From Chryseobacterium pennae (GTDB lineage: Bacteria; Bacteroidota; Bacteroidia; Flavobacteriales; Weeksellaceae), in assembly GCF_003385515.1 (NCBI RefSeq), contig NZ_QNVT01000022.1:1-64000 (forward strand): DNA of 64,000 nt, given 5' to 3'. The stretch's first letter is position 1; every line of letters starts with the position of its first letter. The notes below the pieces were generated by a model. That model was not told the origin of the DNA and did no database searches. It saw nothing but the letters and a program-made list of their open reading frames with translations. Below are positions 34,112 through 42,958 of this stretch, in pieces. Position numbers and translations under genes: made by a program.

Positions 34112-34195
34112 GAACCACCCATCAGAAATTCAAAGAAATTTTGACACCCTCCAAGGGAGGGAATGATTATGTCTTCAACTGCAATATTAGTATGA
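34112..34195. repeat. Dispersed intergenic repeat, copy 2
   Basis: It matches copy 1 (23485-23575) over about 85 bp: the AAATTCAAAGAA core, the CCTCC-AA-GGGAGG dyad and the CTTCAACTGCAATATT tail. It lies between the convergent serine dehydratase and serine hydrolase genes. Confidence 0.75.
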
Positions 34196-34197
34196 AG

Positions 34198-35853
34198 CTA
34201 TTTGCCGGGACTTTTTTTATTGAATAGATAAGTTTTCCCACCTTGTGTGAGGTGGAGCTGTTTATTTTCAGGGGTGAAAGAGAGTTTTAGACCAGCTTTT
34301 TCAAAGGTAAACTGATCTTTTTCTAGAGCAGTGAGTGGAAATTCCGGCTGATTGGTGCCCTGGGCATATAATGTGTCATCTTTAATCAATATCTTTAAAC
34401 CCAAAGCAATATCTTTTGAGGTATAATCTCCTACATATTTTTCAAGGTCAGCAGCAGGTGTTTTAGTGTTATTAAATGCTGGATATTGATAATCTCTGCC
34501 ATATACCAGATTCATGATGCCGATATAGAAGCTGTTTTGAGGGAAATTCTTACCGTTGATGGTTACAGCATAGGATAACTGATCTGTAGGTTCAAAGGAT
34601 ACTATAGAGTGGCTTCCTGCTGTAGTACCTCCGTGTCCATAGGATATGATGTTGTAAAATGGTATTTTCATAATTCCTGATCCAAATACTTTCTCTTTTT
34701 TATTGGAAATCATCATGTCAAGGGTTTCTTTTTTGATAAATGTACCATTGAATAGGGCATTGATAAAGATATTCAGGTCTTCCGGAGTGGAGGTGATGTC
34801 TCCTAATCCGATGCAATTGTGAAAATCAAAATCCTTTACTTCTTTCCAGCTGCCATTTTTTAATTCATAGGATTTAAAAATATTTTTTGGATTGTCAAGT
34901 ACAGAAAAAGTATGGGGCATTGGTGCTTTGTTCAGAATGTTTTCCTTTAAAATCTCGTTATAAGGCTTCTTATAGATCTTTTCCAATATTCTGCTCAGGA
35001 GGAAATAAGCGGAGTTGGAGTATTTAAACTTTTCTCCGGGTTTAGCACTTACCTCATTTTTTTTGATGGCTTCAATAATGGCTTTATCTCCTACTGCTTT
35101 TCCAAATAGCCAATTGTTTTCAATAGATTCTCCTACATAATCTCCTAATCCACTGGTATGATTCAGCATCGTTTGGATGGTGATCTTTTCAGCGTTGGGA
35201 ATTTCAGGATAGAATTTTGAAAGTGGATCGGTAAGGTTCAGTTTTCCTTTTTCTATAAGCTGAAGAAGCATTACCGCTGTCATAAGTTTACTGATAGATC
35301 CTATCCGGTATCCGGTATTTTGGTCATAAGCTGTATTTCCAGGAAGAAGATTCTGACCAAAGTTTCTCTTATAAACAGGTTTTCCATCTCTGAAGATGGC
35401 TATACTTCCGATTTCCTGATTATTCTTCACCATATAATCTAAGAATTCATCAATCTTCTGTGTGTTTATTGCTTTTCCATTAAGGTAGGAAACTTCGGAA
35501 CTTTCCGGTTTAATAATATCCCTGTAAAGGTTTAAAGTCATTGTTTTACCATTCTGGATCAGGTTTCCTTCAAAATGATCTGTTTTGTAGATTCCTTTAT
35601 AGCCGGCATTTATACTTCCTATTTCAAGACTGAGTTCGTTATTACTGAAATCTGTTTTATCTGTAGGAATTTCTTTAGCGCTCTGCTTGGGACTTATAAG
35701 AGTGGTGGTATAGCCTTGTGATTTCTTTGATATTTTAAAAATGACGGGCAGTTTCATGGTTTGGATGTCCACTTCACCATTCCAGGTTCCTTCAATCTGG
35801 GCGTGACAAAACTGTGCCAGACATGCCAGCACAAATAATAATTTGATTTTCAT
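34198..35853 (-). CDS. Secreted serine hydrolase (beta-lactamase/class C fold)
   Basis: The 551-residue protein has a signal peptide (ending FCHAQ) and an N-terminal beta domain (about 20-125). A class C penicillin-binding-protein-like domain follows, with SISK (SxxK, in IGSISKLMTAVM), YSN (in KYSNSAYF) and HGG (in GHGGTTAG). A C-terminal lipocalin-like domain of about 100 residues closes it. Such proteins hydrolyse D-amino-acid peptides or esters in the periplasm. It is the last gene of an operon with DUF2089 and a Yip1-like protein. Confidence 0.87.
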   Translation of the reverse strand: MKIKLLFVLACLAQFCHAQIEGTWNGEVDIQTMKLPVIFKISKKSQGYTTTLISPKQSAKEIPTDKTDFSNNELSLEIGSINAGYKGIYKTDHFEGNLIQNGKTMTLNLYRDIIKPESSEVSYLNGKAINTQKIDEFLDYMVKNNQEIGSIAIFRDGKPVYKRNFGQNLLPGNTAYDQNTGYRIGSISKLMTAVMLLQLIEKGKLNLTDPLSKFYPEIPNAEKITIQTMLNHTSGLGDYVGESIENNWLFGKAVGDKAIIEAIKKNEVSAKPGEKFKYSNSAYFLLSRILEKIYKKPYNEILKENILNKAPMPHTFSVLDNPKNIFKSYELKNGSWKEVKDFDFHNCIGLGDITSTPEDLNIFINALFNGTFIKKETLDMMISNKKEKVFGSGIMKIPFYNIISYGHGGTTAGSHSIVSFEPTDQLSYAVTINGKNFPQNSFYIGIMNLVYGRDYQYPAFNNTKTPAADLEKYVGDYTSKDIALGLKILIKDDTLYAQGTNQPEFPLTALEKDQFTFEKAGLKLSFTPENKQLHLTQGGKTYLFNKKSPGK

Positions 35854-35858
35854 AGTAT

Positions 35859-36443
35859 TTAAATAATTTTATTGATGATAATCTGGCAGATCAGAGAACT
35901 GATCATTGTTACGGCACAAAAAAGTACAATATGCTGCCATTTTTTAATGTTGGTCGCTGTTTTAAATCCATTATAAAAAAGGGTAACGCTATAAATAAGA
36001 GTGGTAATGGATATAATGGTCATAGAAATCATAATCAGGAAATCCACAAAAGGAAATGTTCCTGAGGGGTTAGCTTCGTAGTTGGCAACACTTTTTCCTG
36101 CGAGTTTAAGGGATGATATTTTTCCTGTGAATTGTAACAGGATCAGAAAGAGTTGGGAGATTAGAACAGTATTGACGATATCAATGATCCTTGTTTTTCC
36201 GTTCAGGATTTTGCCTAAAATAAAAAGAATGACAATTGCAGCAGAAAAGCTTAACAGAGTACAAACCGTTATCGTTCCAAGTGAAGCATTTTCTATAGAA
36301 CTGATTCTGTATATACTGGTAAAGGCAGTATCTGTCCAATATCCTGCAATAATTGACAGAATGACAGCAAGGGTTCCGGCAAGAAGAAGAAGTTTTTCAT
36401 CAAATCTTTCAAACGGATTGAAAATAGTTTTCCAGTTCATCAT
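35859..36443 (-). CDS. Yip1-like integral membrane protein
   Basis: The 194-residue protein begins MMNWKTIFNPFERFDEK, then has about five membrane segments, as in the Yip1/YIPF superfamily of bacterial membrane proteins. Function is unknown. It is 5 bp upstream of the serine hydrolase gene and 26 bp after DUF2089. Confidence 0.7.
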   Translation of the reverse strand: MMNWKTIFNPFERFDEKLLLLAGTLAVILSIIAGYWTDTAFTSIYRISSIENASLGTITVCTLLSFSAAIVILFILGKILNGKTRIIDIVNTVLISQLFLILLQFTGKISSLKLAGKSVANYEANPSGTFPFVDFLIMISMTIISITTLIYSVTLFYNGFKTATNIKKWQHIVLFCAVTMISSLICQIIINKII

Positions 36444-36469
36444 GAATGAGTTTACAGGTTAGTATGCGT

Positions 36470-36742
36470 TTACAGATTATTTTTCAGTTGTTCAACCTTT
36501 GTGATCAGGTCATCCATTTTATTTCTCATGGTGGGATAGGATAGGCCGGCCTGTTTGGCCATTTCTTTAATGCTCCCGCTGGACAGGAAAAAATTAAGGA
36601 CAAAATCCTGTTCCTCACGATTCAGTTTAAGAAGAACCGGAAGTTCATAGTCACCACTTACCTCAGTTTTACAGGCAGGGCATTTCATTTGACTTACATT
36701 AAGAGTATTGTCACAACTTGGACAGACTATCGGTAACTTCAT
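36470..36742 (-). CDS. DUF2089-family zinc-ribbon/HTH regulator
   Basis: The 90-residue protein has a zinc ribbon (CPSCDNTL and CPACKT) followed by a sigma-like helix-turn-helix (IKEMAKQAGLSYPTMRNKMD). DUF2089 proteins are believed to be DNA-binding regulators. As the first gene of the operon it probably controls the Yip1-like and serine hydrolase genes. Confidence 0.87.
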   Translation of the reverse strand: MKLPIVCPSCDNTLNVSQMKCPACKTEVSGDYELPVLLKLNREEQDFVLNFFLSSGSIKEMAKQAGLSYPTMRNKMDDLITKVEQLKNNL

Positions 36743-36828
36743 TGAATTTATTTTTTACGAAAGTAATATTTTTTTTAATAAAGTTAAAATATTTTTTAAT
36801 TTTATTAAAATTAATTTTAAATAGGAAC

Positions 36829-36864
36829 AAAAAAATAACCACAAAAAAAGTTATTTTGTGGTTA
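36829..36864 (-). terminator. Terminator of tyrA
   Basis: On the minus strand an 11-bp stem (TAACCACAAAA / TTTTGTGGTTA) is followed by a run of T, 35 bp after the tyrA stop codon. Confidence 0.85.
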
Positions 36865-36898
36865 ATTAAATATTTTTTTTGTATTGATTTTCAGTGGT

Positions 36899-37741
36899 TT
36901 ATCTTAGGATTTCTCTGATTCTGTTGGCATTTGTAATCAGTTCTTCAAGGTATTCATAGTTTTCTTTTTCTAAAGCAGATTTGAATTTTCTGAGCTGAGT
37001 AATGTGTTCATTGAGAACGTCCAGAACATTTTCTTTGTTTTGTTTAAAGATCGGAACCCACATTTCCGGATGGGATTTGGCCAGACGCACGGTACTTGAA
37101 AAACCGGAACTGGCAAGCTGGAAGATGGTTTCTTCTTCGCGTTCTTTTTCCAGAACGGTATTGGCCAGAGCGTATGAAGTGATGTGGGAGATATGGGAAA
37201 TATAAGCAGTATGAATGTCGTGATCTTCAGCATTCATATAGATGGTGTGCATTTCAAGGGCATTTACAATCCCTTCAACGATATTCAGAGCATCATCTGC
37301 GGATTCTTCTTTATTGCAGATCACACCGGCTTTACCTGAGAAACTCTCTGCAATAGCAGATTTAGGTCCATTGTTTTCTGTACCCCACATCGGGTGAAAG
37401 GCAACGAATCTCGAACGTTTCGGATGGTTTTTTACTGCACCTACGATTCCAGCCTTGGTAGAACCTGCATCCATAACTGTCTGACGATCTGATACAAGAT
37501 CAAGAACGGCAGGTAGTAATTTTCTGGCCGCATCCACCGGAATGGCAAGGATGATAAGATCTGAATCTTTAATTCCCTTTTCCAGATCTGCTTCTGCGTC
37601 AATTATTTTCAAATCTAATGCTTCGGTGATGTGCTGCTTGCTGTTATCGATTCCGTAGATGAAGCTGGCAACGTTTTTTTCTCTTAATTTCAAGGCCATT
37701 GAACCTCCGATTAATCCTACTCCAATAATACTTATTTTCAT
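36899..37741 (-). CDS. tyrA: Prephenate dehydrogenase
   Basis: The 280-residue protein has an N-terminal Rossmann fold (GVGLIGGSMA) and the TyrA/PDH core (AFHPMWGTE, the HDIHTAYISHISH block with the conserved His). It oxidatively decarboxylates prephenate to 4-hydroxyphenylpyruvate for tyrosine synthesis. There is no chorismate mutase or ACT domain. A terminator hairpin directly in front of the start codon suggests control by attenuation. Confidence 0.9.
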   Translation of the reverse strand: MKISIIGVGLIGGSMALKLREKNVASFIYGIDNSKQHITEALDLKIIDAEADLEKGIKDSDLIILAIPVDAARKLLPAVLDLVSDRQTVMDAGSTKAGIVGAVKNHPKRSRFVAFHPMWGTENNGPKSAIAESFSGKAGVICNKEESADDALNIVEGIVNALEMHTIYMNAEDHDIHTAYISHISHITSYALANTVLEKEREEETIFQLASSGFSSTVRLAKSHPEMWVPIFKQNKENVLDVLNEHITQLRKFKSALEKENYEYLEELITNANRIREILR

Positions 37742-37760
37742 CTTTTTAATTTTTTTTTAA

Positions 37761-37788
37761 ATAAAAAAACCTCGTCAAGGACGAGGTT
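37761..37788 (-). terminator. Terminator hairpin in the tyrA leader (candidate attenuator)
   Basis: On the minus strand a perfect 9-bp stem (AACCTCGTC / GACGAGGTT) with a 3-nt loop is followed by TTTTTTT. It ends only about 20 bp before the tyrA ATG, which leaves no room for a promoter in between, so any tyrA transcript must read through it. Upstream are a GATC-type palindrome (CAGATCTG) and a short ATG-led frame, which could form an alternative structure. It may also serve the lipoprotein gene that ends at 37909. Confidence 0.65.
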
Positions 37789-37908
37789 TTAAGTTATGTT
37801 CATAAGAATCCCTATCCCAGATCTGAGTTAAAAATTCTATAATAATATGTTCCGTTGTTAAAATTCACAAAGCGAAATTATAAAATATTTTTTAAAGTTG
37901 AGAACTTT

Positions 37909-38352
37909 TTATGATTTCTTTTTGAGCCGGATCGGAGTATTGTACTGCCAGTCCTTATTGGGAACTATATTGCTTTGAAGATAATATTTTCTATCTTTCC
38001 TGAATACAACAGCCAGAGTATCGGTGGGAGGATGGTTACTCATTGGACTGCCTTCAATCTGTTTGATGTATTTTACTATGATCTGTTTTTCATTTCCGGT
38101 GATACTGCAGACATCTGTAAAAAAGGTTTTGTAGCCAAGCCCCCAAAAAGTACAGCTGTCTTTGGTAATGGTGAGACCATAATCCAATGTCATTTCTGAG
38201 TTTTCATCCAGTTTTCCAAAATCATGAGAGATAGAATAGTCTCCTTTCCACTGGGTATGAATGGACGTTTCGGAATCTTTTGAAGATCCTTCCGGCAGGC
38301 TTTTACAGGAAATTATGCTGAGGAGTGAAAGTATTAAAAATATTTTTTTCAT
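37909..38352 (-). CDS. Lipoprotein of the downstream array (paralog family A)
   Basis: The 147-residue protein has a lipobox ending SIISC at residue 16. The mature part shares a pattern (W-x-G-x-Y, then I-x-KDS, then a GY with aromatics) with the lipoproteins at 44970 and 41203, so they are probably diverged copies. It is the last gene of a long same-strand series behind the peptidoglycan hydrolase. A role as immunity protein is inferred from position only. Confidence 0.65.
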   Translation of the reverse strand: MKKIFLILSLLSIISCKSLPEGSSKDSETSIHTQWKGDYSISHDFGKLDENSEMTLDYGLTITKDSCTFWGLGYKTFFTDVCSITGNEKQIIVKYIKQIEGSPMSNHPPTDTLAVVFRKDRKYYLQSNIVPNKDWQYNTPIRLKKKS

Positions 38353-38367
38353 AATGCTAAAGATGTC

Positions 38368-38844
38368 TTAATCAGCACTGTGAATAATGGTTCTTTTTAC
38401 GTTTTCACCTTTCTGTTCCAATTCAAGAGTGGTAACTCCGCCGGCAAATAAGAATTCGATTTCAACTTTATTGGAGGATACTTTGTAGCTAATAGTTTCC
38501 AGACCATCCTGATGAATTTCCTTTTCACTACTTTGTTTGGGTAATGTCGTAAGAAGAAGTTCTGCTTTTTCCACTTCTTTCTCTTTGATGGTTTTTTGAT
38601 ATACAACTTCCATTGTACTGTTAGGGAAAATGCACTCCAGCTCAGTTTCGTAGTCAGCTGTTTTTTCTGTACATTCTTTTAAAGTAGGGATTATTTTGCT
38701 TTCTTCAACAGGTTTTTCCGCCACAGGAGCTTGTACAACAGGACTGTCTTTCTTTATAGGCTCAGTTTCATTTACAGTCTGTTTTGAATCGTTTTTACAT
38801 CCCGCTAGCAGCAATAAAAAACAAAATGGAATCATCTTTTTCAT
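38368..38844 (-). CDS. Lipoprotein of the array
   Basis: The ATG at 38844 gives 158 residues with a clear lipobox (LLLAGC); a start 20 codons earlier adds no signal and was rejected. A Pro/Val/Glu-rich spacer follows, then a globular part of about 100 residues with two Cys (LKECTEK, ELECIF) that may form a disulfide. I do not recognise the family. Confidence 0.62.
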   Translation of the reverse strand: MKKMIPFCFLLLLAGCKNDSKQTVNETEPIKKDSPVVQAPVAEKPVEESKIIPTLKECTEKTADYETELECIFPNSTMEVVYQKTIKEKEVEKAELLLTTLPKQSSEKEIHQDGLETISYKVSSNKVEIEFLFAGGVTTLELEQKGENVKRTIIHSAD

Positions 38845-38904
38845 GGGATGAAGATAACTCTTTTTGTACTTAAAGTTTTCACTGTTTATGGGGATTTTTA
38901 CCAT

Positions 38905-39549
38905 TTAGGCATCATAGTAAAGTTCCAGTATCAAGTGTCCTTTTTCGTCACACCATTTTATCCATAAGCTTTGTTCATGATCATCTTTTACCATTAACCA
39001 ACTTCCGGTAATTTTAATAGGATAATAAAAGCTGTCATCATCCAGTGGTTGTGATGGGGCTTTACTATCAGGCATTGTTCTTAAAGGGTTTTCTTTTTCA
39101 TTGAACCCCACAGAGAAGACAGATAAAATATGCTCCTGAGTGGTCTGATATAAAAACAGTGGATCTGATTCTTTTATATATTTTATGGTATTTTCATTCA
39201 CCAATACTTTATAAAATCCATTTTCATTGCCTAAGAATTTGAAAACCAAAAGGGTGTATTCAGGCTTTATCATGTAAGGGGTAACATCATCATCATTGAA
39301 AGTATCGTTCATTTGAAACGATTTCCATTCTGAATGATCTTTATTATAAAGTTTGATCCAATCCTTTTGCTGGTAAGTGTTTTTTAAGACGATAAAACCT
39401 TTATCTTCTTTTTCGTCTTTCTTTTCTGCAGGAGAAGTCACGGATTTTTCTTTATTGGAATCAGGCTTGAAAGGCTTTGTTGTCTTTTTATCCTGACAGG
39501 AAAATATACACAGACTTATTAAAGTAAGGGTAGGAAGTATTTTTTTCAT
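38905..39549 (-). CDS. Lipoprotein of the array
   Basis: The 214-residue protein has a lipobox (CIFSC at residue 18) and a Lys/Glu-rich spacer to about residue 50. The globular domain ends with a segment resembling an SH3-like fold (PDSKAPSQPLDDDSFYYPIK, WLMVKDDHEQSLWIKW). It may recognise peptidoglycan or a toxin. No named family is recognised. Confidence 0.6.
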   Translation of the reverse strand: MKKILPTLTLISLCIFSCQDKKTTKPFKPDSNKEKSVTSPAEKKDEKEDKGFIVLKNTYQQKDWIKLYNKDHSEWKSFQMNDTFNDDDVTPYMIKPEYTLLVFKFLGNENGFYKVLVNENTIKYIKESDPLFLYQTTQEHILSVFSVGFNEKENPLRTMPDSKAPSQPLDDDSFYYPIKITGSWLMVKDDHEQSLWIKWCDEKGHLILELYYDA

Positions 39550-39572
39550 GAGGTCTTAAATATATAAATCTT

Positions 39573-40376
39573 CTATTTGGATTGTATCCTGCTTTTATGG
39601 ACATATCCTTTCTTTCCTTCCTGTGATGTAACGAACCACCAGTCGCCATTCTGGTCAGTCACTTCAATCTGTTCTCCTGATTTAATCTTCTGCAGCACTT
39701 GAGAGGTAATGCTTTTGTCTTTTCTCAGATTGGTATAGCCATCAGGATCCTGAATAAAATAAGCTGTATTCTGAATTTTTTCCGTTCTGCACTTTTTAGC
39801 CCTTACTTTTTCTTCCGGAATAGGAGTTATTCTGTCAGTCCATCCGGATTTTTGTATATTAATATTTTGAGGAATATCACAAATGTACATTACGGCATCC
39901 TGAGAAATATCTGACATTGTTTTATAGATAATATTCCGAAGAAGCCATGTATTATTTTGCATAATGACATTATATTCTTTTTCATAGTATCCGCGGTCAG
40001 GGAAATATGTTTTTACAGTAAATCCTTTTTCATTAAAAATAGGAATGATATTACCAATAATATTGCCGCCATCCTCAGAAAAGTTCCTTGTTTCCAGTGC
40101 TAGTGTATATTTTCCCTGCTGATTTCCTAAAAATATAAACAAATCCTCCCCTTGATAAGGCTTGTGGCTTACAATTTTATCAGTGATGCCATCTTTGTTA
40201 ACATCAATGGTCTTTATGAAGTAATCTTCATTATTAACATAAGTTTTAAATGAACTTCTTTTGGTTTCATTTGAAAGCTGTCTGAGGCTGATCTTGTTTT
40301 TCTCAGAACTTTCTTTATGCTGAGAAGCGCAGGTAATGCTGATTACGAAAATAAATATAGATAATATATTTTTCAT
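39573..40376 (-). CDS. Exported protein with C-terminal bacterial SH3 domain
   Basis: The 267-residue protein has an N-terminal export signal with Cys at residue 16 (a poor lipobox). A DVNKDGITDKIV segment like the calcium-binding FG-GAP/EF-hand type is near residue 60. A bacterial SH3 domain lies at about 208-267 (DGYTNLRKDKS, GDWWFVTSQEGKKGYVHKSR). Such SH3 domains bind cell-wall peptides. Because the operon's lead gene encodes a cell-wall hydrolase, shielding of the wall is one possible role. Confidence 0.7.
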   Translation of the reverse strand: MKNILSIFIFVISITCASQHKESSEKNKISLRQLSNETKRSSFKTYVNNEDYFIKTIDVNKDGITDKIVSHKPYQGEDLFIFLGNQQGKYTLALETRNFSEDGGNIIGNIIPIFNEKGFTVKTYFPDRGYYEKEYNVIMQNNTWLLRNIIYKTMSDISQDAVMYICDIPQNINIQKSGWTDRITPIPEEKVRAKKCRTEKIQNTAYFIQDPDGYTNLRKDKSITSQVLQKIKSGEQIEVTDQNGDWWFVTSQEGKKGYVHKSRIQSK

Positions 40377-40476
40377 CTGTAACTTCTATTTTAAGCTATT
40401 TTATTACGGGTGTTTTCCCATTGCAAAAATTAAAAATATAATATACTGATCTCCCTTTAATGATTCTAAAAATCTG

Positions 40477-41097
40477 TTATTTAGAGTTAATCGCTTTAAT
40501 ATTGAAATTCCCGAATGGGATAGATCCGAAATCTTTTGTAGTCAGTTCTGTTTTATACTCTTTTTCATCTCCGGAAGACATTTCAGTAGTTAATACAGAG
40601 TATCTATGTAAATAAATTCCTTTTTTAAACTTATCATATTTAAAAGTTATAAAGCTCCTGTCAATGACGCCACCACCTCCATTAGCCTGTTCTATGGTAA
40701 AGAAATTATCTTTAATTTTGACATCAGAGAATCCGGATGCTACATTGTCAGGATAGTAAGGCTCAATAATGTTATCATTGGTTAATATTGTAAACTTATT
40801 TTCGTTATTACTTAATTTAACAATTACTTTGAAAAGCTTAAAATCATTGGGTTTAATTTCTTTATTCCATTCAGTACTATAAACTGTTACTTTGTCAGGT
40901 TTTCCATCCTGGTTAATATCAGCTTCTTTTTGAGTAACAATAGAATAATTATTATCTTTTTCAATTATAGATGATTTTATTTCTTCATTTTTTTTTAATT
41001 CAGAACTTTTGTTTTTTTTTCTCATCTTCATTTTACTTTCTTGTCCATTGCAAGAAAGTAAAATGAAGGCGAAAAGTAAGGGAAGGGTTTTCATCAT
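40477..41097 (-). CDS. Lipoprotein of the array (paralog family B)
   Basis: The 206-residue protein starts MMKTLPLLFAFILLSCNGQE, a lipobox ending LLSC. A Lys/Glu-rich spacer follows, then a D-x-N-x-DG-x-x-D loop (DINQDGKPDKVTV). The C-terminal part (ITFKYDK, LHRYSV, TKDFGSIPFGN) is similar to the gene at 44350, so the two are paralogs. Its signal region is nearly identical at DNA level to that of the next gene upstream (41203). Confidence 0.65.
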   Translation of the reverse strand: MMKTLPLLFAFILLSCNGQESKMKMRKKNKSSELKKNEEIKSSIIEKDNNYSIVTQKEADINQDGKPDKVTVYSTEWNKEIKPNDFKLFKVIVKLSNNENKFTILTNDNIIEPYYPDNVASGFSDVKIKDNFFTIEQANGGGGVIDRSFITFKYDKFKKGIYLHRYSVLTTEMSSGDEKEYKTELTTKDFGSIPFGNFNIKAINSK

Positions 41098-41202
41098 TTT
41101 GTAGTCTTATTAATTAAAAAATCACTTTTTTAGTGCTATATTTTTATAAGTACCAGAGTCTATAAATAAATCTCTCGTTTTACTCATTCCATATTATTGA
41201 AA

Positions 41203-41721
41203 TTAATCTAAATCATCAGCTGATTTGGCGTATTGTAAGAGAAAAACATTATTTGTTTTATTTTTTTCCTTGGTTTTTATTAAGTCACTTTTTATCCAAA
41301 ATTGATTGTTTTTTTTATAAATTTTTCCTATCAACTCTTTATTTTTTATATTATAAAGTAATAATGAATCTTTTTCCTGTTTAGGTTCTACTTTAAACTT
41401 AAAGGAATTTTTCCCGCTGAATCCAAAATCTGAATTAGCTTGATCTATATCAATATAATAACTCCCTATGGAATCTGAGCTACTTTGTGGTTTATAATAA
41501 TATACCCCATTCCAATTAGCATTTATCTTTATTGTAGTTTTTGTAAATTCAGGAGATAGATCGTCATAGTTTGATTTTGTTCCATCTCCTTCATCTGTTA
41601 TATTGTATGGAGCGTTTTTTAAAGAGTTCATTTCTTTGTCATTCCGTAGCTGATCTTTACCTTCTTTTCCATTGCAAGAAAGTAAAATGAAGGCGAAAAA
41701 TAAGGAAAGGGTTTTCATCAT
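41203..41721 (-). CDS. Lipoprotein of the array (paralog family A, shared signal sequence)
   Basis: The 172-residue protein starts MMKTLSLFFAFILLSCNGKE. About 60 bp around its start codon are nearly the same as in the gene at 40477, but the mature parts are unrelated. This suggests that a common 5' cassette has been joined to different immunity-like bodies. The mature part has the NWNGVYYY pattern of family A. Confidence 0.62.
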   Translation of the reverse strand: MMKTLSLFFAFILLSCNGKEGKDQLRNDKEMNSLKNAPYNITDEGDGTKSNYDDLSPEFTKTTIKINANWNGVYYYKPQSSSDSIGSYYIDIDQANSDFGFSGKNSFKFKVEPKQEKDSLLLYNIKNKELIGKIYKKNNQFWIKSDLIKTKEKNKTNNVFLLQYAKSADDLD

Positions 41722-41736
41722 TTTTTATAAATATTA

Positions 41737-42849
41737 TTACATATCTAATCCAATTCCATCTCCTTCAATCTTTGCATCATTCCAATATTTCTCAAAAGAA
41801 GGTAACCCATAATATTTTTGTTTTTTAAATTCATCATCATATTTCTTTTGTAAATCCTCTTGTGAATGCTCATAAAATGTTCCCATAAATGAAAATGTCA
41901 AACCTGTTTTCTCCTTGTGTTTTTCTCCAAAATATAATAGGTAAGCTATAAGTTTAGATTTCTCATGAAAATCCAAATTTTCTAATTTGATTCTATCAGT
42001 CCTAATATCTTCTAAAACAGATAAGATTTCTTTTGAATATTTTTCAGAATCAGAATCCATGAATGAAAAAGTTTCGGAGTGAACAACAAAACTTTTATCA
42101 CAATTTTTAGCATAAAATACTTTCAAATATGTCTCTTTATCATTACGATATTTTTCAATCCCATTTCCTTTTATATACCATTCTAAAAGATCTTTATCTC
42201 TTACATAGCCAAAATCTCTAACCAGTATTTCAAGAAATGCTTTGTCATTAAATTTTAACCATGCAAGATCAGCTTTGCTATCATTAAATAAATATTTATT
42301 TCTTGCAATAATGTTTTCAGGAATATGAGTAGAGTAGTTTTGTCCTTTAATTGTGACTATATTTTTTAATAAGACAAAGGGAGTCAGTAATTTATTTTTC
42401 TGATCAAAAAAAATATTTCCTGTTTCAGCATATGACTCAAATAAATTATCTTCTAACGTACTTTGTGATGCATCCAGAAGATTACCATGATATACAAGAT
42501 ACCTTGTATCAATTTTTCCATGTTGAATACATTTGATATCCAAACGAAAAATAGAGTTTGTTTTTTTTGAAAAATTCTCGCTAGATGGTTCTTTATAACC
42601 TTTGTTTTTTAAGCCTTTACTAATTAAATCTGAAACTATATCTAAATCTATTTTTGATAATGTATATTTATCTTCTGTTTCATCATTTTCCAAATAGGCT
42701 TGCTTATCAAGAATATCCTTGACTTGGTTAGTACTAATATCTTGTTGTATAACTGTATTCGTAGGTTTGATAACCTCTTCTTGTTCTTTTTTGTTTTTGC
42801 CAGAACATGAAATTAGAATAAATATTAGTAGGATTAAAAAGTTTCTCAT
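41737..42849 (-). CDS. Large lipoprotein of the array
   Basis: The 370-residue protein has a lipobox (FILISC, residue 15) and a charged, mixed alpha/beta mature part without a family I recognise. It is the largest of the array and 15 bp upstream of the 172-residue lipoprotein gene. The gene is very AT-rich, as are its neighbours. Confidence 0.6.
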   Translation of the reverse strand: MRNFLILLIFILISCSGKNKKEQEEVIKPTNTVIQQDISTNQVKDILDKQAYLENDETEDKYTLSKIDLDIVSDLISKGLKNKGYKEPSSENFSKKTNSIFRLDIKCIQHGKIDTRYLVYHGNLLDASQSTLEDNLFESYAETGNIFFDQKNKLLTPFVLLKNIVTIKGQNYSTHIPENIIARNKYLFNDSKADLAWLKFNDKAFLEILVRDFGYVRDKDLLEWYIKGNGIEKYRNDKETYLKVFYAKNCDKSFVVHSETFSFMDSDSEKYSKEILSVLEDIRTDRIKLENLDFHEKSKLIAYLLYFGEKHKEKTGLTFSFMGTFYEHSQEDLQKKYDDEFKKQKYYGLPSFEKYWNDAKIEGDGIGLDM

Positions 42850-42958
42850 TTGTATTTTGGTTTTTACTTCATTCTGTCTTTAACTCTTTTGTTACTCCGG
42901 ACATATCTTTTAATTGACTCTCGATGAAAGTATACTTGATATATGCTTCTTATTACAC

